From positions 11-64,010 of the forward strand of contig FREY01000001.1 of NCBI GenBank assembly GCA_900143635.1: a stretch of DNA of 64,000 nt. Direction: 5' to 3'. The notes beneath the pieces are model-generated. The model was not told the DNA's origin, did no database searches, and saw only the letters and a list, made by a program, of their open reading frames with translations. The stretch is from Rhodobacteraceae bacterium Alg231-04 (GTDB taxonomy: Bacteria > Pseudomonadota > Alphaproteobacteria > Rhodobacterales > Rhodobacteraceae). This document shows, piece by piece, positions 1-9,455 of the stretch. How positions within the stretch are numbered: the stretch's first letter is position 1; the number at the start of each line of letters is the position of its first letter. Both the position numbers and the translations under genes were made by a program.

Positions 1-2
1 TC

Positions 3-332
3 CTACGTGGTGTTCCAGCGTACATTCGTTCGGATAACGGCCCCGAGTTCATTGCTGAGGCCGTCAGAGGATGGATCAAGGCTGTGGGTGCCAAGACTGC
101 ATACATCGAGCCTGGATCACCCTAGGAGAACGGATACTGCGAGAGCTTCAATGGGCGGATGCGGGATGAATTGCTCAACGGCGAAATTTTCTATTCGTTT
201 GGCGCGGCTCAGATAATCATTGAAAGCTGGAGGAAACACTACAACACCAAACGACCCCACAGTGCTCTGGGCTACCGCCCACCTGCGCCAGAGGCCATCG
301 TCCCGATGGACCAAAGGCCTACCATGCACTAA
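3..332 (+). pseudogene. IS3-family transposase OrfB, C-terminal remnant with internal amber stop
   Basis: The frame beginning at base 3 reads the end of an IS3-family integrase core: YIRSDNGPEF carries the second catalytic Asp region, then an ENGYCESFN motif with the catalytic Glu and an RPHSALGYRPP tail typical of OrfB. The codon at 123-125 is TAG where the family has Trp (SPWENGY), so the frame is interrupted. The rest of the element lies left of the window. The right end of the IS probably lies within about 333-380, but I cannot define the terminal repeat. Its neighbour is an unrelated GST gene. I am confident of the family and of the stop; whether any product is made is unknown. Confidence 0.88.
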
Positions 333-426
333 CTTTCAATTTGGGCCACTCAAGTGGGGCTGCTCAAAAGCACCGGGCGCGCGGCATTAGTTTGACTAAT
401 CGGCCTTAACCCCGGTAAATCCCACT

Positions 427-1062
427 ATGTCTCAGCGTCCAATCCTTTGGTCATTTCGCCGCTGCCCCTATGCAATGAGGGCCCGCCTGGCATTGGTCAG
501 CAGTGCTGTCAGGGTTGAGCTGCGAGAAGTTCTTCTTAGGGATAAACCGAAGGCGTTTTTGCAGGATTCCGTCTCTGGAACAGTGCCTGCGTTGCGTTTG
601 GATGGCCAGGTTCTGGACGAAAGCCTCGACATCATGATCTGGGCACTAGGGAAGAATGATCCGCAGCGGCTTTTGGACATGCCTCCGGATGGCTGGGCGC
701 TGATCAAGGCAAATGACGGGCAATTTAAGTCCGCTTTGGATCACACAAAATACGCATCGCGCTATCCGGACATGGACAGGATGGTGGAGCGTGCCAAAGC
801 CGTTGGCCACTTGTGCGGCCTGGATGAACGTCTGGCCGGGCAATCCTGGCTGTTTGGCGACCGCCCAACGATAGCCGACCTGGCCATTTTGCCCTTTGTA
901 CGTCAGTTTGCACATATTGACCGGGCGTGGTTTGATGCCCAGCCATGGCCAGATCTAGCGGCATGGCTGGACCGTTTCTTGGCGAGCGAAAGCTTCACTC
1001 AGGTCATGGTCAAATACGCGCCCTGGACCGAAGGTGACCAGCCGATCTGGTTCAACGCTTGA
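427..1062 (+). CDS. Glutathione S-transferase family protein
   Basis: This 211-residue protein has the two-domain GST layout. The N-terminal thioredoxin-like half starts with a CPYAMRARLAL helix (Cys13 at the usual catalytic position), followed by GTVPAL with the conserved cis-Pro and DESLDI, which matches the glutathione gamma-glutamyl contact. The C-terminal helical half holds GDRPTIADLAI, the capping-box region. The length is normal. It is probably a soluble cytoplasmic glutathione-dependent transferase or thiol reductase, and the substrate cannot be read. It stands alone between an IS remnant and a convergent sulfatase gene, with no clear operon partner. Confidence 0.85.
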   Translation: MSQRPILWSFRRCPYAMRARLALVSSAVRVELREVLLRDKPKAFLQDSVSGTVPALRLDGQVLDESLDIMIWALGKNDPQRLLDMPPDGWALIKANDGQFKSALDHTKYASRYPDMDRMVERAKAVGHLCGLDERLAGQSWLFGDRPTIADLAILPFVRQFAHIDRAWFDAQPWPDLAAWLDRFLASESFTQVMVKYAPWTEGDQPIWFNA

Positions 1063-1149
1063 GGTCACCCTTCCCATCATGCCTTGGTATCCGAGGCCAT
1101 GTTTTACTGCCTCAGCAATGCATATTTCGATCCCGGAATTTGGCCCCGT

Positions 1150-2739
1150 TCAAAGCGTCCACTTGCCGATCAGAATGCCGGAACTGTCTTCGTTTCGTTT
1201 AAGATCACTTGCGGTTTGGTTGGGCATGGCCACCCGGTTTTTCCGGCTGATCAGCCTGTCCAGCAAGGCGGTCTGCATGCGCTGGCGCGGTGCCTCATAG
1301 TCTGGGTTTCGGCCAAGATCGCAAAGCTCCTCCGGGTCGTTCTCCAGATCGAACAGCTGCGGCGGGAAATTGCGGAAATGGACGTATTTCCAGTGCTTTG
1401 TGCGCAGCATGTAACCGCGGGCCTCGTCCATTTCGACGTCAAGCGTTTCGCGGGCGGCATAGAACCCGTAATCGATTTCCGAAAACGCCGCATCGCGCCA
1501 GTCTGCCGGGTCTTCGCCGTGCAGCAGGGGCTGTAGTGAGCTGCCTTCCAGCCGGTGCGGTGCGGCCGGGGCGCCGGTGGCCTCCAGAAAGGTCGGGATC
1601 AGGTCGATCGCTTCCACCAGATTTTCACTGACGGTACCGCGGGTCGCGTCAGCCTCGGTCCGCGGGTCATAGATGATCAGGGGCACCCGGACCGAGCATT
1701 CGTGAAACAGTTCTTTTTCACCCATCCAGTGATCGCCCAGATAATCGCCGTGATCGGAAGTGAAGACGATCATTGTTTCCTTGTCCTTGCCGGTTTCCTC
1801 AAGCCAGGCAAACAGGCGGCCAAGGTGATCATCAATCTGTTTGATCAGCCCCATATAGGCCGGCAGCATCCGGTCGCGCGCGCCGTCCATGGAGAAGGTC
1901 TCGCTCACCTCCATCTCCATGAAGGCTTTGTAAACCGGGTTAGGGTCTGTCCGCTCGGCCGCGTCGCGCAGTATCGGTTTGAATGTCTCGGACCCGTACA
2001 TGTCGTGGTAGGGTGCCGGGGCCATATAGGGCCAATGCGGTTTGATAAAGCTGAGGTGACAGAGCCAGGGTGTGTCGCCGGCCTCCGCGATGAACTCTTT
2101 TGCCCGCATGGTCATATAGGCGGTTTCAGAGTGCTCTTCCGCCACCCTCGCAGGCCGGTTATTGGTCTCGATGGCCCAGCCGGACAGCAGCTCGCCATTG
2201 TCGCCTTGGGCTGAATTGGCGTAGTCATTCCAGGGGTTTTCACCCTCGTAGCCCTGTTCGCGCAGCCAGTCGTTATAGGCCAGCGTACCGCCTCTGCGGC
2301 GCAGCAGCGGTGTTGGATGCAGCCCGTCGTCGCGCTCAAAAGGTTCAAAGCCGGGTTGCCCCAATTCGCGTCCTAGTTCCGATTCCGGGTCTAGCCCAAC
2401 CCGGTCAAACCCGTCACGGTCAGGGAACATATGGGTCTTGCCGACAACCGCCGTGCGCAGGCCATGGGGGCGCAGGTAATCGCCCAGTGTCAGCTCTCCG
2501 GCCGGTAGCGGCACCCGGTTCCAGGTGGCGCCGTGGCTGAAAACAGTGCGGCCGGTGTAGAAGGAGGCCCGCGAAGGTCCGCAAACCGGAGATTGCACAT
2601 AGGCACGGTCGAACCGCACACCCTTGGCTGCCAGACGGTCAATATTCGGCGTGTGCAGATGTTCGTGACCATAACAGCTGAGGTAGTCCCAGCGCAGCTG
2701 GTCAGCCATAATGAAGAGGATGTTTTTTACGTCGCTCAT
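1150..2739 (-). CDS. Type I sulfatase / phosphonate monoester hydrolase family enzyme
   Basis: This 529-residue alkaline-phosphatase-superfamily hydrolase carries the formylglycine signature C-G-P-S-R-A-S with Cys53 as the residue to be converted. The metal-site motifs are ADQLRWD at 12-18 and SDHGDYLGDH in the middle, with a Lys following. No signal peptide is present, so it should act in the cytoplasm on an imported ester. The motif set resembles phosphonate monoester hydrolases and choline-sulfatase-like enzymes more than periplasmic arylsulfatases. It is the last gene of a leftward operon with dctPQM, 5 bases after dctM. Its activity needs a formylglycine-generating enzyme, not seen here. 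Substrate (sulfate or phosphonate ester) is undecided. Confidence 0.85.
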   Translation of the reverse strand: MSDVKNILFIMADQLRWDYLSCYGHEHLHTPNIDRLAAKGVRFDRAYVQSPVCGPSRASFYTGRTVFSHGATWNRVPLPAGELTLGDYLRPHGLRTAVVGKTHMFPDRDGFDRVGLDPESELGRELGQPGFEPFERDDGLHPTPLLRRRGGTLAYNDWLREQGYEGENPWNDYANSAQGDNGELLSGWAIETNNRPARVAEEHSETAYMTMRAKEFIAEAGDTPWLCHLSFIKPHWPYMAPAPYHDMYGSETFKPILRDAAERTDPNPVYKAFMEMEVSETFSMDGARDRMLPAYMGLIKQIDDHLGRLFAWLEETGKDKETMIVFTSDHGDYLGDHWMGEKELFHECSVRVPLIIYDPRTEADATRGTVSENLVEAIDLIPTFLEATGAPAAPHRLEGSSLQPLLHGEDPADWRDAAFSEIDYGFYAARETLDVEMDEARGYMLRTKHWKYVHFRNFPPQLFDLENDPEELCDLGRNPDYEAPRQRMQTALLDRLISRKNRVAMPNQTASDLKRNEDSSGILIGKWTL

Positions 2740-2744
2740 GGGTC

Positions 2745-4040
2745 TTATCTCATCAATCCGGGCAGCGCGGTGGCGATGGGGGGGAAGATCAGAACCAGCA
2801 CAAGACCGGCGCTGAGCGCAAAGATATAGGGCAGCACGCCACGGAAGATTTTGCCCAGCGGCACCTCGGGCAGAACCGATTTCACCACAAAGACATTCAT
2901 ACCGATGGGCGGGGTGATCAGGCCTATTTCGGAAACCAGCACCACCAGGATGCCGAACCAGATCAGGTCTACACCGTTGAAGGTGAGCGCAGGCAGGAAG
3001 ACGGGAACCAGCAGAACCAGAATGCCGATGGATTCAAATACCATGCCCATCACGATGGCGATGGCACAGATAAACAGCACCAGTCCGAAGGGGGACAGCT
3101 CCCAAGCGTCGACGAACTCCAGCAGATCGTAGGGCAGGCCGGACAGGTTCACGAATTGGGAAAACACGATGGCCCCCAGAAGCACGATGAAGATGGTCGC
3201 GGTGGTTGTCGTCGCGTCCACAAGACAGTCGCGCCATTCCGACAGGCTGCGCATATGGCCGCGCAGCATGGCAATGACCGCCGCGCCAAAGGCGCCAATG
3301 CCCGAAGCTTCGGTGGCCGTGAAAGCGCCAGTATAGATGCCGCCCAGAACGGTCAGGAACAGGATCAGAACCGGCATGGTGCCGCGGATCGCTTCTTTGC
3401 GGCGGGTGGGATCCAGCGGCGGCGCCTCAGGAGCGGCGCTGGGATCACGGCGCACCACAAAGCCGACGACCATCAGGAACAGCAGCACCAGCAGGATGCC
3501 CGGCAGAATGCCTGCGATGAACAGCAATCCGATGTCCTGTTCCGCCACGATGCCATAGATCACCAGCGGCACCGATGGCGGGATCATGATCCCCAGCGTG
3601 CCGCCCGCAGCAATCGTGCCCGAGGCGAGGCTATTGGAATACTTGTAACTTTTCATTGGCGGCATGGCGACTTTGGCCATGGTCGCCGCTGTGGCCAGCG
3701 TTGATCCGCAAACCGCGGAAAACCCGCCGGCCGCCAGCACGGTTGCCAGCGCCAGACCGCCGCGGAACTTACCGAGCCCGGCATAGGCCGCATCATAGAG
3801 ATCCTGACTGATACGGGCATGAACAATCAGCACCCCCATCAGAATAAACAGCGGAATGACGCTGAGATTGTAGTTCATACTGTCGTGGAAGACCTGCTGG
3901 CCGACCATCGCCAATGAGGCTTCCCAGCCGCGCAGATAGGCAAAACCGACGAAGCCCACGATTAAGGTCGCAAAACCAACGCGGAAGCCGAGGAAACATA
4001 GGGCCAGAAGGGCCGCAAATCCGGTGAGCGCAATAGCCAT
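2745..4040 (-). CDS. dctM: TRAP transporter large membrane subunit DctM
   Basis: A 431-residue, highly hydrophobic protein with about a dozen membrane segments and the DctM hallmark GTLGIMIPPSVPLVIYG. It forms the ion-coupled translocation channel of a tripartite TRAP importer in the inner membrane. I place the start at the ATG at 4040, because it is preceded by GGAGGAT and overlaps the TGA of dctQ as TGATG. A longer reading from 4157 has no membrane-protein character upstream. It works with the DctQ and DctP genes beside it and is co-transcribed with a cytoplasmic sulfatase-type hydrolase. Confidence 0.93.
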   Translation of the reverse strand: MAIALTGFAALLALCFLGFRVGFATLIVGFVGFAYLRGWEASLAMVGQQVFHDSMNYNLSVIPLFILMGVLIVHARISQDLYDAAYAGLGKFRGGLALATVLAAGGFSAVCGSTLATAATMAKVAMPPMKSYKYSNSLASGTIAAGGTLGIMIPPSVPLVIYGIVAEQDIGLLFIAGILPGILLVLLFLMVVGFVVRRDPSAAPEAPPLDPTRRKEAIRGTMPVLILFLTVLGGIYTGAFTATEASGIGAFGAAVIAMLRGHMRSLSEWRDCLVDATTTTATIFIVLLGAIVFSQFVNLSGLPYDLLEFVDAWELSPFGLVLFICAIAIVMGMVFESIGILVLLVPVFLPALTFNGVDLIWFGILVVLVSEIGLITPPIGMNVFVVKSVLPEVPLGKIFRGVLPYIFALSAGLVLVLIFPPIATALPGLMR

Positions 4041-4528
4041 CACATATCCTCCAAATGATGGGCCTTGCCAGCACCGGTCAGCAGGCCAAGCACCTGGCTC
4101 ACAACGCTGAGCGCGGCCAGTGCGGCGGCGGCTCCGGTGATCCAGGCCAGCGGCCATTCCAGAACGATGGTGGTCGAGCCGAGGTGCTGCGCCTCATAGG
4201 CCTGCTGAAAAAGAACAAACACGATCAGGCACATGGCCGCGATCGAAAAGCCTTGAACAATAATGTCGTAAATCCGCGGTGCGATATTGCGCACCTTGGA
4301 GTCGACCAGCTCGACCACGATATGTTTGTCGCGCGCGTTGGCGATCCCGAGGCCGAGGAAAATGGTCAGTGCCAGCATGGAGCTGATCATCTCGGAGGCG
4401 CCGAAAACCGGCGCCCCCAATAGGTAACGTCCGAGGACGTCCGCAAAGGTCAGCAGCATCATGGCCGCCAGTACGATGCTCGACATGATTTCCAGAACCT
4501 GGACAATCCGCCTTAAGAGGCTTGCCAT
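4040..4528 (-). CDS. dctQ: TRAP transporter small membrane subunit DctQ
   Basis: A 162-residue protein with four hydrophobic segments and the DctQ-type sequence FADVLGRYLLGAPVFGASE after the first helix. It is the small partner that scaffolds DctM in the inner membrane. It sits between the DctP and DctM genes of the same leftward operon, 20 bases after dctP and overlapping the dctM start. The length is normal. Ligand specificity lies with DctP, not here. Confidence 0.9.
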   Translation of the reverse strand: MASLLRRIVQVLEIMSSIVLAAMMLLTFADVLGRYLLGAPVFGASEMISSMLALTIFLGLGIANARDKHIVVELVDSKVRNIAPRIYDIIVQGFSIAAMCLIVFVLFQQAYEAQHLGSTTIVLEWPLAWITGAAAALAALSVVSQVLGLLTGAGKAHHLEDM

Positions 4529-4548
4529 GATACTCTCCCTACGGCTGC

Positions 4549-5556
4549 TTATTCAGCCAGTTGGGACTTGTAGAAGTCCAGGGCTGCTGCAGCGTCGATG
4601 CCAGCCTCGCCAGCTGTTTTCAGCCAGCCTTCGGTTACAAAGCCCGAGGCCTCAACCAATGCGGCTTCAAAGGCGGGATCGGCCTCGACAACATCAATGC
4701 CTGCGTCGGCATAGCTGGCTTCTGCACCTGCGGCCGCATTGTTCCAGCGTGCGCCGAAAGCTGCGCCCAGCACATCACCGCTGACGCTTTCGATGGCGGC
4801 GCGGTCGGCCTCGGAGATCTCTGCCCATTTATCCGGGTTGATGAAAACCGAGAAGGAAGTCGAATAGACCGCTTTTTCAAAGCTGGTGATGGATTTGGTA
4901 TAGGGCATCAGCTGGAAAGCCTTTACGGCCTGCGGGTCCAGCCCCAGATGGCCGTCGACCACCCCGCGCGAGATGATCTCATTGGACTTCACGGCCGGGG
5001 TCGATACCACGCCTGCGCCCAAGTTCTTGGTGATCGCGGCAAGGGGGCCGGGCAGTGCCCAGATCTTGCGGCTGGCCAGATCTTCGACCGAATTGATCGG
5101 CGTGTCGGACTGGCTGTACAGCTCACCCGGTGAAATCACGAACTGGCTGAGCAGATGCACAGTGTCGAATTCATCAGCAAAGAATTTGCGGTTCGTCGCC
5201 CACAGCGCCTTGGACATGGCCTCGGCGTCATGGGTGCCGGTGAAGGGCTGCATGGCAACCAGCGGGCCCTGAACGCGGTTCTGGATCAGCCCGTTGAACT
5301 GGACAGCGACATCCGCCAGACCCTTTTCCACGGCTGCCAGTTGATCTGGGGGCGGGGCGACGGTTTTAGGCGGGATGATCCCGGTGACGCGGCCTTCGGT
5401 GACGCGCTCGACCTCATCGATCCAGTTCGGCAGCACCTCGGCACAGGCAAAGTGGCGGGCCGGCCAGAAGCAGTTGACCAGCAGGCGGGTCTTGGCTTGG
5501 GCCATGCTGCCGGCAACCGTCAGTGCAAGGGCAGAAATAAGCAGTTTCGTTTTCAT
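4549..5556 (-). CDS. dctP: TRAP transporter substrate-binding protein DctP
   Basis: A 335-residue exported protein: a Sec signal (Lys-rich start, hydrophobic core, cleavage near AQA at 20-22) precedes a DctP fold with the ASRKIWALPG segment and a conserved C-terminal lobe. It binds the substrate in the periplasm and passes it to DctQM. The ATG at 5556 follows a GGAGGAGG ribosome site. It is the first gene of an operon ending in a sulfatase-type hydrolase, so the ligand may be a sulfate or phosphonate ester of a small organic acid. That ligand is inference from context only. Confidence 0.9.
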   Translation of the reverse strand: MKTKLLISALALTVAGSMAQAKTRLLVNCFWPARHFACAEVLPNWIDEVERVTEGRVTGIIPPKTVAPPPDQLAAVEKGLADVAVQFNGLIQNRVQGPLVAMQPFTGTHDAEAMSKALWATNRKFFADEFDTVHLLSQFVISPGELYSQSDTPINSVEDLASRKIWALPGPLAAITKNLGAGVVSTPAVKSNEIISRGVVDGHLGLDPQAVKAFQLMPYTKSITSFEKAVYSTSFSVFINPDKWAEISEADRAAIESVSGDVLGAAFGARWNNAAAGAEASYADAGIDVVEADPAFEAALVEASGFVTEGWLKTAGEAGIDAAAALDFYKSQLAE

Positions 5557-5673
5557 GTTATGGTCCTCCTCCCAGGGGAATTTGGCGGCTCCACCCCGCC
5601 TCTTGACTGAATGATCCGTTGTATTAACATATCAGTCTAATGATTTCTCGATAAGTAAGTATGTGATTTTGAT
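5557..5673. promoter_or_regulatory. Divergent promoter region, dctP operon / lysR
   Basis: This 117-bp region separates the leftward dctP operon from a rightward LysR gene, the classical place for a LysR operator. It holds an AT-rich stretch and an inverted repeat, CATATCA at 5628-5634 and TGATATG at 5670-5676, whose second arm covers the lysR start codon. Such placement would suit autorepression. The arms are short and may be chance. Confidence 0.45.
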
Positions 5674-6588
5674 ATGATCATCGACCCACGCCACCTTGAA
5701 CAACTCGCCGTCATTGTTGAGGCGGGAACGCTGCAGCAAGCGGCCGATAAAATCGGCACCTCGCAGCCGGCGCTGAGCCGTATGATCAGCACGCTGGAGT
5801 CGCGGATTGGCATGCCGGTGTTTGAACGCAGCTCCAGACCGCTGCGCCCGACGGCAATCGGGTTGGAGCTGTCGCGGCAGGGCAGGGCGATCCGCACCGC
5901 CCGGCTGCGCGCCGCAGAAGCCGTTGATTTCGGGGTCAAAGGCTTCTTTGGTGTGTTGAAGATCGGTGCGCCGCCTTTCCTGTGCAAAGGGCTGGTGACG
6001 GGTGCCGTCGCGGACTTCCTGCGGCAGCGTCCTGACATTCGGATTGATCTGATCCCCGACTATCATGCCGGCCTGATGGAGCGGATCTATCTCAACCAGC
6101 TTGATGTCGTGGTCGGCCCAACCAAATTCGTCGACAAGGGCAATTCTGACCTGCTGCTGGAGCCGCTGTTCAGTGATCCCAATGTGATCGTCGGCCGCGC
6201 CGGGCATCCACTGCTGACGGGGGGCGGCCTGTCGGTGGCAGATCTTGCCGGGGTGACCTGGGTTGGCCATTCGGACCGCAGCATTTTGCTGTCGGATATG
6301 GAAGACGCGCTGAAACTGTTGGGTGTCAGCAGACCGCGCGTCGCCTTTCAGACCGAGTCCGCCGGGGCCGTCCTTGAAATCCTGAAGAAAACCGACTGTC
6401 TGACGGTGCTGCCGCGTTACGTGTTGAAGGCCGATGGCAGCGATGGGCTGGCGGTAGCAAATCTGGAGCTGCCCGGCGCGCCGCAAATGATCAATGCCAT
6501 TACCCTGGCGCAGCGCACCGAAACCAAACTGACGTCTGACTTCAAGGCTCATCTGAAAGACCGGCTGGCGGCGCGCCACTCCGGGTAA
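5674..6588 (+). CDS. LysR-family transcriptional regulator
   Basis: A 304-residue LysR protein. The N-terminal winged helix-turn-helix spans about residues 5-65 (QAADKIGTSQPALSRMI, then FERSSRPLRPTAIG), followed by a periplasmic-binding-protein-like effector domain from about 90 to the end. It is transcribed divergently from the TRAP/sulfatase operon, so it most likely controls that operon in response to the imported compound. It has full length and no sign of damage. Convergent with the BKACE gene 27 bases downstream. Confidence 0.92.
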   Translation: MIIDPRHLEQLAVIVEAGTLQQAADKIGTSQPALSRMISTLESRIGMPVFERSSRPLRPTAIGLELSRQGRAIRTARLRAAEAVDFGVKGFFGVLKIGAPPFLCKGLVTGAVADFLRQRPDIRIDLIPDYHAGLMERIYLNQLDVVVGPTKFVDKGNSDLLLEPLFSDPNVIVGRAGHPLLTGGGLSVADLAGVTWVGHSDRSILLSDMEDALKLLGVSRPRVAFQTESAGAVLEILKKTDCLTVLPRYVLKADGSDGLAVANLELPGAPQMINAITLAQRTETKLTSDFKAHLKDRLAARHSG

Positions 6589-6615
6589 CCCCGGCCGCAC
6601 CACCAGCCTGCAGCG

Positions 6616-7554
6616 TCAGAAGTTGACCCGGTCGCCACCTTTCAGATCCAGGATCTCGCGCGCCTCGTCCGGTGTGGCGACCTCGCAGCCCAGATCCTCG
6701 ACAATGCGGCGGATTTTGGTGACCTGTTGGGCGTTGCTCTCGGCGATCTTGCCGCGCGAGATGAACAGGCTGTCTTCCAGACCAACGCGCACGTTTCCGC
6801 CCATCTGGCTGGCGGTGGTGGCAAGCCCCATCTGCGATCCGCCCGCGCCCAGTACGGACCAGCGGTAGTCATCGCCAAACAGCCGGTCAGCGGTGCGTTT
6901 CATGAAGATCAGGTTGTCCACTTCCGGGCCGATGCCGCCAAGAATGCCAAATATGAACTGGATAAAGATCGGCGCCTTGAACAGCCCAATATCCATGCAG
7001 AACTTCAGATTATACAGGTGGCCGACGTCGTAGCATTCGTGCTCGAATTTGATGTCATGCGGGGCCAGTGTTGCGGCCGCTTCCTTGATATCACGGAAGG
7101 TGTTGCGGAAGATGTTCTGGTCGGAACCCGCGACATAGTCTTTTTCCCAGTCGAACTTCCAGTCTTCATCCTTGTAGCGTTTGGCCAGCGGATGGAAGGA
7201 GAAGTTCATCGAGCCCATGTTCATCGAACACATCTCGGGCGAGAAGGTCTTGGCCGGGGTGATGCGGTCTTGGATCGACAGGGTGAGCGAGCCACCGGTC
7301 GACAGGTTCACCACCGCATCCGTCGCCTGTTTGATGCGCGGCAGGAAGGGGGCAAAATCCTTGGGGTCAACCGACGGGCTGCCGTCCTCAGGGTTGCGCG
7401 CGTGCAGGTGCAGGATCGAGGCGCCAGCCTCGGCTGCATCCATCGCCTGCTGGGCGATGTCATCATAGGTATAGGGCAGCGCGTCCGACATGGTCGGCGT
7501 GTGGATCGCACCGGTGATGGCGCAGGTGATCACCGTCTTTTTCTGGCGGGCCAT
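6616..7554 (-). CDS. Beta-keto acid cleavage enzyme (BKACE, DUF849 family)
   Basis: A 312-residue TIM-barrel enzyme of the family that condenses a beta-keto acid with acetyl-CoA to give acetoacetate and a new CoA ester. The zinc-binding pair His49/His51 is visible in HLHAR, and the VRVGLEDSLF motif near residue 255 supplies the conserved Arg, Glu and Asp. The length matches the family. It is the last gene of a leftward operon with a Liv-type importer, a 3-hydroxyacyl-CoA-type dehydrogenase, an SDR and a cyclase. Family members act on 3-keto-5-aminohexanoate, dehydrocarnitine and other keto acids, so the true substrate is open. Confidence 0.9.
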   Translation of the reverse strand: MARQKKTVITCAITGAIHTPTMSDALPYTYDDIAQQAMDAAEAGASILHLHARNPEDGSPSVDPKDFAPFLPRIKQATDAVVNLSTGGSLTLSIQDRITPAKTFSPEMCSMNMGSMNFSFHPLAKRYKDEDWKFDWEKDYVAGSDQNIFRNTFRDIKEAAATLAPHDIKFEHECYDVGHLYNLKFCMDIGLFKAPIFIQFIFGILGGIGPEVDNLIFMKRTADRLFGDDYRWSVLGAGGSQMGLATTASQMGGNVRVGLEDSLFISRGKIAESNAQQVTKIRRIVEDLGCEVATPDEAREILDLKGGDRVNF

Positions 7555-7557
7555 GGG

Positions 7558-8586
7558 TCAGGTATCCTTCTTGGATGTGGGCCGCACGACACGGTAGCCG
7601 AGCGGGAAAAGTTGCAGATCAAATCGCGCGCGGATCAGCCCCCAGACACCTTTGGGCGCCTTTAGCATGACCACGATGGCCACCACGCCCAGGACCATCA
7701 GGTAGATGGTGCCAAGGTCAGCGAGGGTCTCGCGCAGAAGAAAGAAGATGAGGGTGCCGATGATTGGCCCCTCGATGGTGCCGATGCCGCCGATCACCAC
7801 GATGAAGATCACAAAAGCGGTCCAGTCGTTCACCGAAAAGGCCGCATCTGGCGAAATCCGCAGTTTCTGCAGGAAAATTAGCGCGCCGGCGAGCGAGGTG
7901 AGCGCCGCTGTCACCACATAGACCGCGAACTTGGTGCGCCAGATGTCGATGCCAAGGCTGCCCGCGGCCAGTTCATTGTCGCGGATCGCGGTCAGTGCCA
8001 GCCCCCGGCGGGACCGCAGGAAGAAATAGACGGAAGCAATCACCAGCACCGCCGATCCCAGCGCCAGCCAGTAGCTGAGGCTTTCGCGCGCACTGCGTCC
8101 CGAGGCTAGTGATTTCACAATGCCCACCGGCAGCGATGACCCAGACCCGCCACCCAAGGCAGAGACCTGCGCAAAGGACAGGCGAAACACCTCGGCGACG
8201 ACCCAGGTGCCAATGGCAAAGTAGGCACCGCGCAGGCGGAAAATCAGCACCGCCGCCGGGATGGCGATCAACGCGCCTAGCAGACCGGCGACCACAATGG
8301 CGGCAATGGGATGCAGCCCGCCGAATATGGTCAGGGCAAACAGCATGTAGCCGCCAAAGCCCACATAGGCCTGCTGACCAACCGAGACGAGCCCGGCATA
8401 GCCCGCCATCAGGTTCCACAAGGAGGCCAGCGCGAGATAGAGGAACAGCTCGCTCATCAGGCGCATGTCGGCGCGGCCAGCCCACCAGGGGGCGGCGATC
8501 AGTACGATCAGGCCGATGGCACCAAGGACGGCTGCCACACGTGCAGATTGCGAAGTTCGGGTGACGGAATAATCAGACAGGTTCAT
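7558..8586 (-). CDS. livM: Branched-chain-type ABC transporter permease LivM
   Basis: A 342-residue inner-membrane permease with about nine hydrophobic segments and LivM signatures (NLMAGYAGLVSVGQ, GLALTAIRDNELAAGSLG as the ATPase coupling loop). I use the ATG at 8586: it overlaps the livH stop codon as ATGA, while a longer in-frame reading has no transmembrane character. With LivH, LivF, LivG and the binding protein it makes a complete importer. Despite the name, relatives move many amino acids, amides and organic acids. Confidence 0.9.
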   Translation of the reverse strand: MNLSDYSVTRTSQSARVAAVLGAIGLIVLIAAPWWAGRADMRLMSELFLYLALASLWNLMAGYAGLVSVGQQAYVGFGGYMLFALTIFGGLHPIAAIVVAGLLGALIAIPAAVLIFRLRGAYFAIGTWVVAEVFRLSFAQVSALGGGSGSSLPVGIVKSLASGRSARESLSYWLALGSAVLVIASVYFFLRSRRGLALTAIRDNELAAGSLGIDIWRTKFAVYVVTAALTSLAGALIFLQKLRISPDAAFSVNDWTAFVIFIVVIGGIGTIEGPIIGTLIFFLLRETLADLGTIYLMVLGVVAIVVMLKAPKGVWGLIRARFDLQLFPLGYRVVRPTSKKDT

Positions 8587-9455
8587 CCGGACATCCTCGG
8601 GAAAAGGCCCTGCGGGCGGATTGCAAGAATGACGAGAAAGGCGATATGGCCCGACAGCACCTGCCAGCCGGGATCGATCTTGGCGCCAATGGTCTGCGCC
8701 ACGCCAAGGATAACACCGCCAGCGAGGGTCCCCCAAAGGTTGCCCAACCCGCCGATGATCACCGCCTCAAAGCCAAAGATCAGCCGTCCGCCGCCCGATG
8801 AAGGGTCAAAGCTGGTGCGCAGGCCCAGAAGGATGCCAGCCACTGCCGTCACCGCCAGCGCGAGCGCCATGGCCAGACCAAAGATGTGACGCTTGTTCAG
8901 CCCCATCAGCTGGGCAATGTCCTGATTGTCGGACACGGCCCGGAAAGCCCGGCCAAGGGAGGTTTTGTAAAAGGTCCACTGCAAGCCCCAGATCACCGCC
9001 ACAGCGATGCCAAACGTCAGCAATGGCAGCACCCCGAGCGATATTGACCCCAGTGCCACGCTGGCGGTTTCCAGACCCGGCGCCGATAGTTTTTGCGGAT
9101 CTGCCGAGAAACCTTCGAGGAGGCCGTTCTGCAGGATCACCGACAGGCCAAAGGTCACCAGCAGCGGTGGCAGTAGATCGTCACCCAGTGTCTGGTTCAG
9201 CAATCCGCGTTGCAGCGCATAGCCGATCAGCGTCATGGCAGGCACCACCAGCGCCATGGCCAGAATGGGATGCACGCCGATGGCCGAAGTGACAACCAGC
9301 CCCAGATAGGCCGCCAGAACGATCAGATCACCATGGGCGATATTGACCAGTCGCATCACCCCAAAGATCAGCGACAGCCCAGCTGCGAACAGCGCGTAGA
9401 GCCCGCCCAGCAGCGTGCCTTGAATAAGTGCGTTCAGCCAATCCATGTCATTCAA
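8583..9455 (-). CDS. livH: Branched-chain-type ABC transporter permease LivH
   Basis: A 290-residue permease with the LivH pattern: GTLLGGLYALFAAGLSLIFG at the start, VNIAHGDLIVLAAY, and a late FGFEAVIIGGLGNLWG segment. It forms the second half of the translocation pore with LivM. It overlaps livF by 8 bases upstream and livM by 4 bases downstream, so translation is coupled. It is full length. Confidence 0.92.
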   Translation of the reverse strand: MNDMDWLNALIQGTLLGGLYALFAAGLSLIFGVMRLVNIAHGDLIVLAAYLGLVVTSAIGVHPILAMALVVPAMTLIGYALQRGLLNQTLGDDLLPPLLVTFGLSVILQNGLLEGFSADPQKLSAPGLETASVALGSISLGVLPLLTFGIAVAVIWGLQWTFYKTSLGRAFRAVSDNQDIAQLMGLNKRHIFGLAMALALAVTAVAGILLGLRTSFDPSSGGGRLIFGFEAVIIGGLGNLWGTLAGGVILGVAQTIGAKIDPGWQVLSGHIAFLVILAIRPQGLFPRMSG

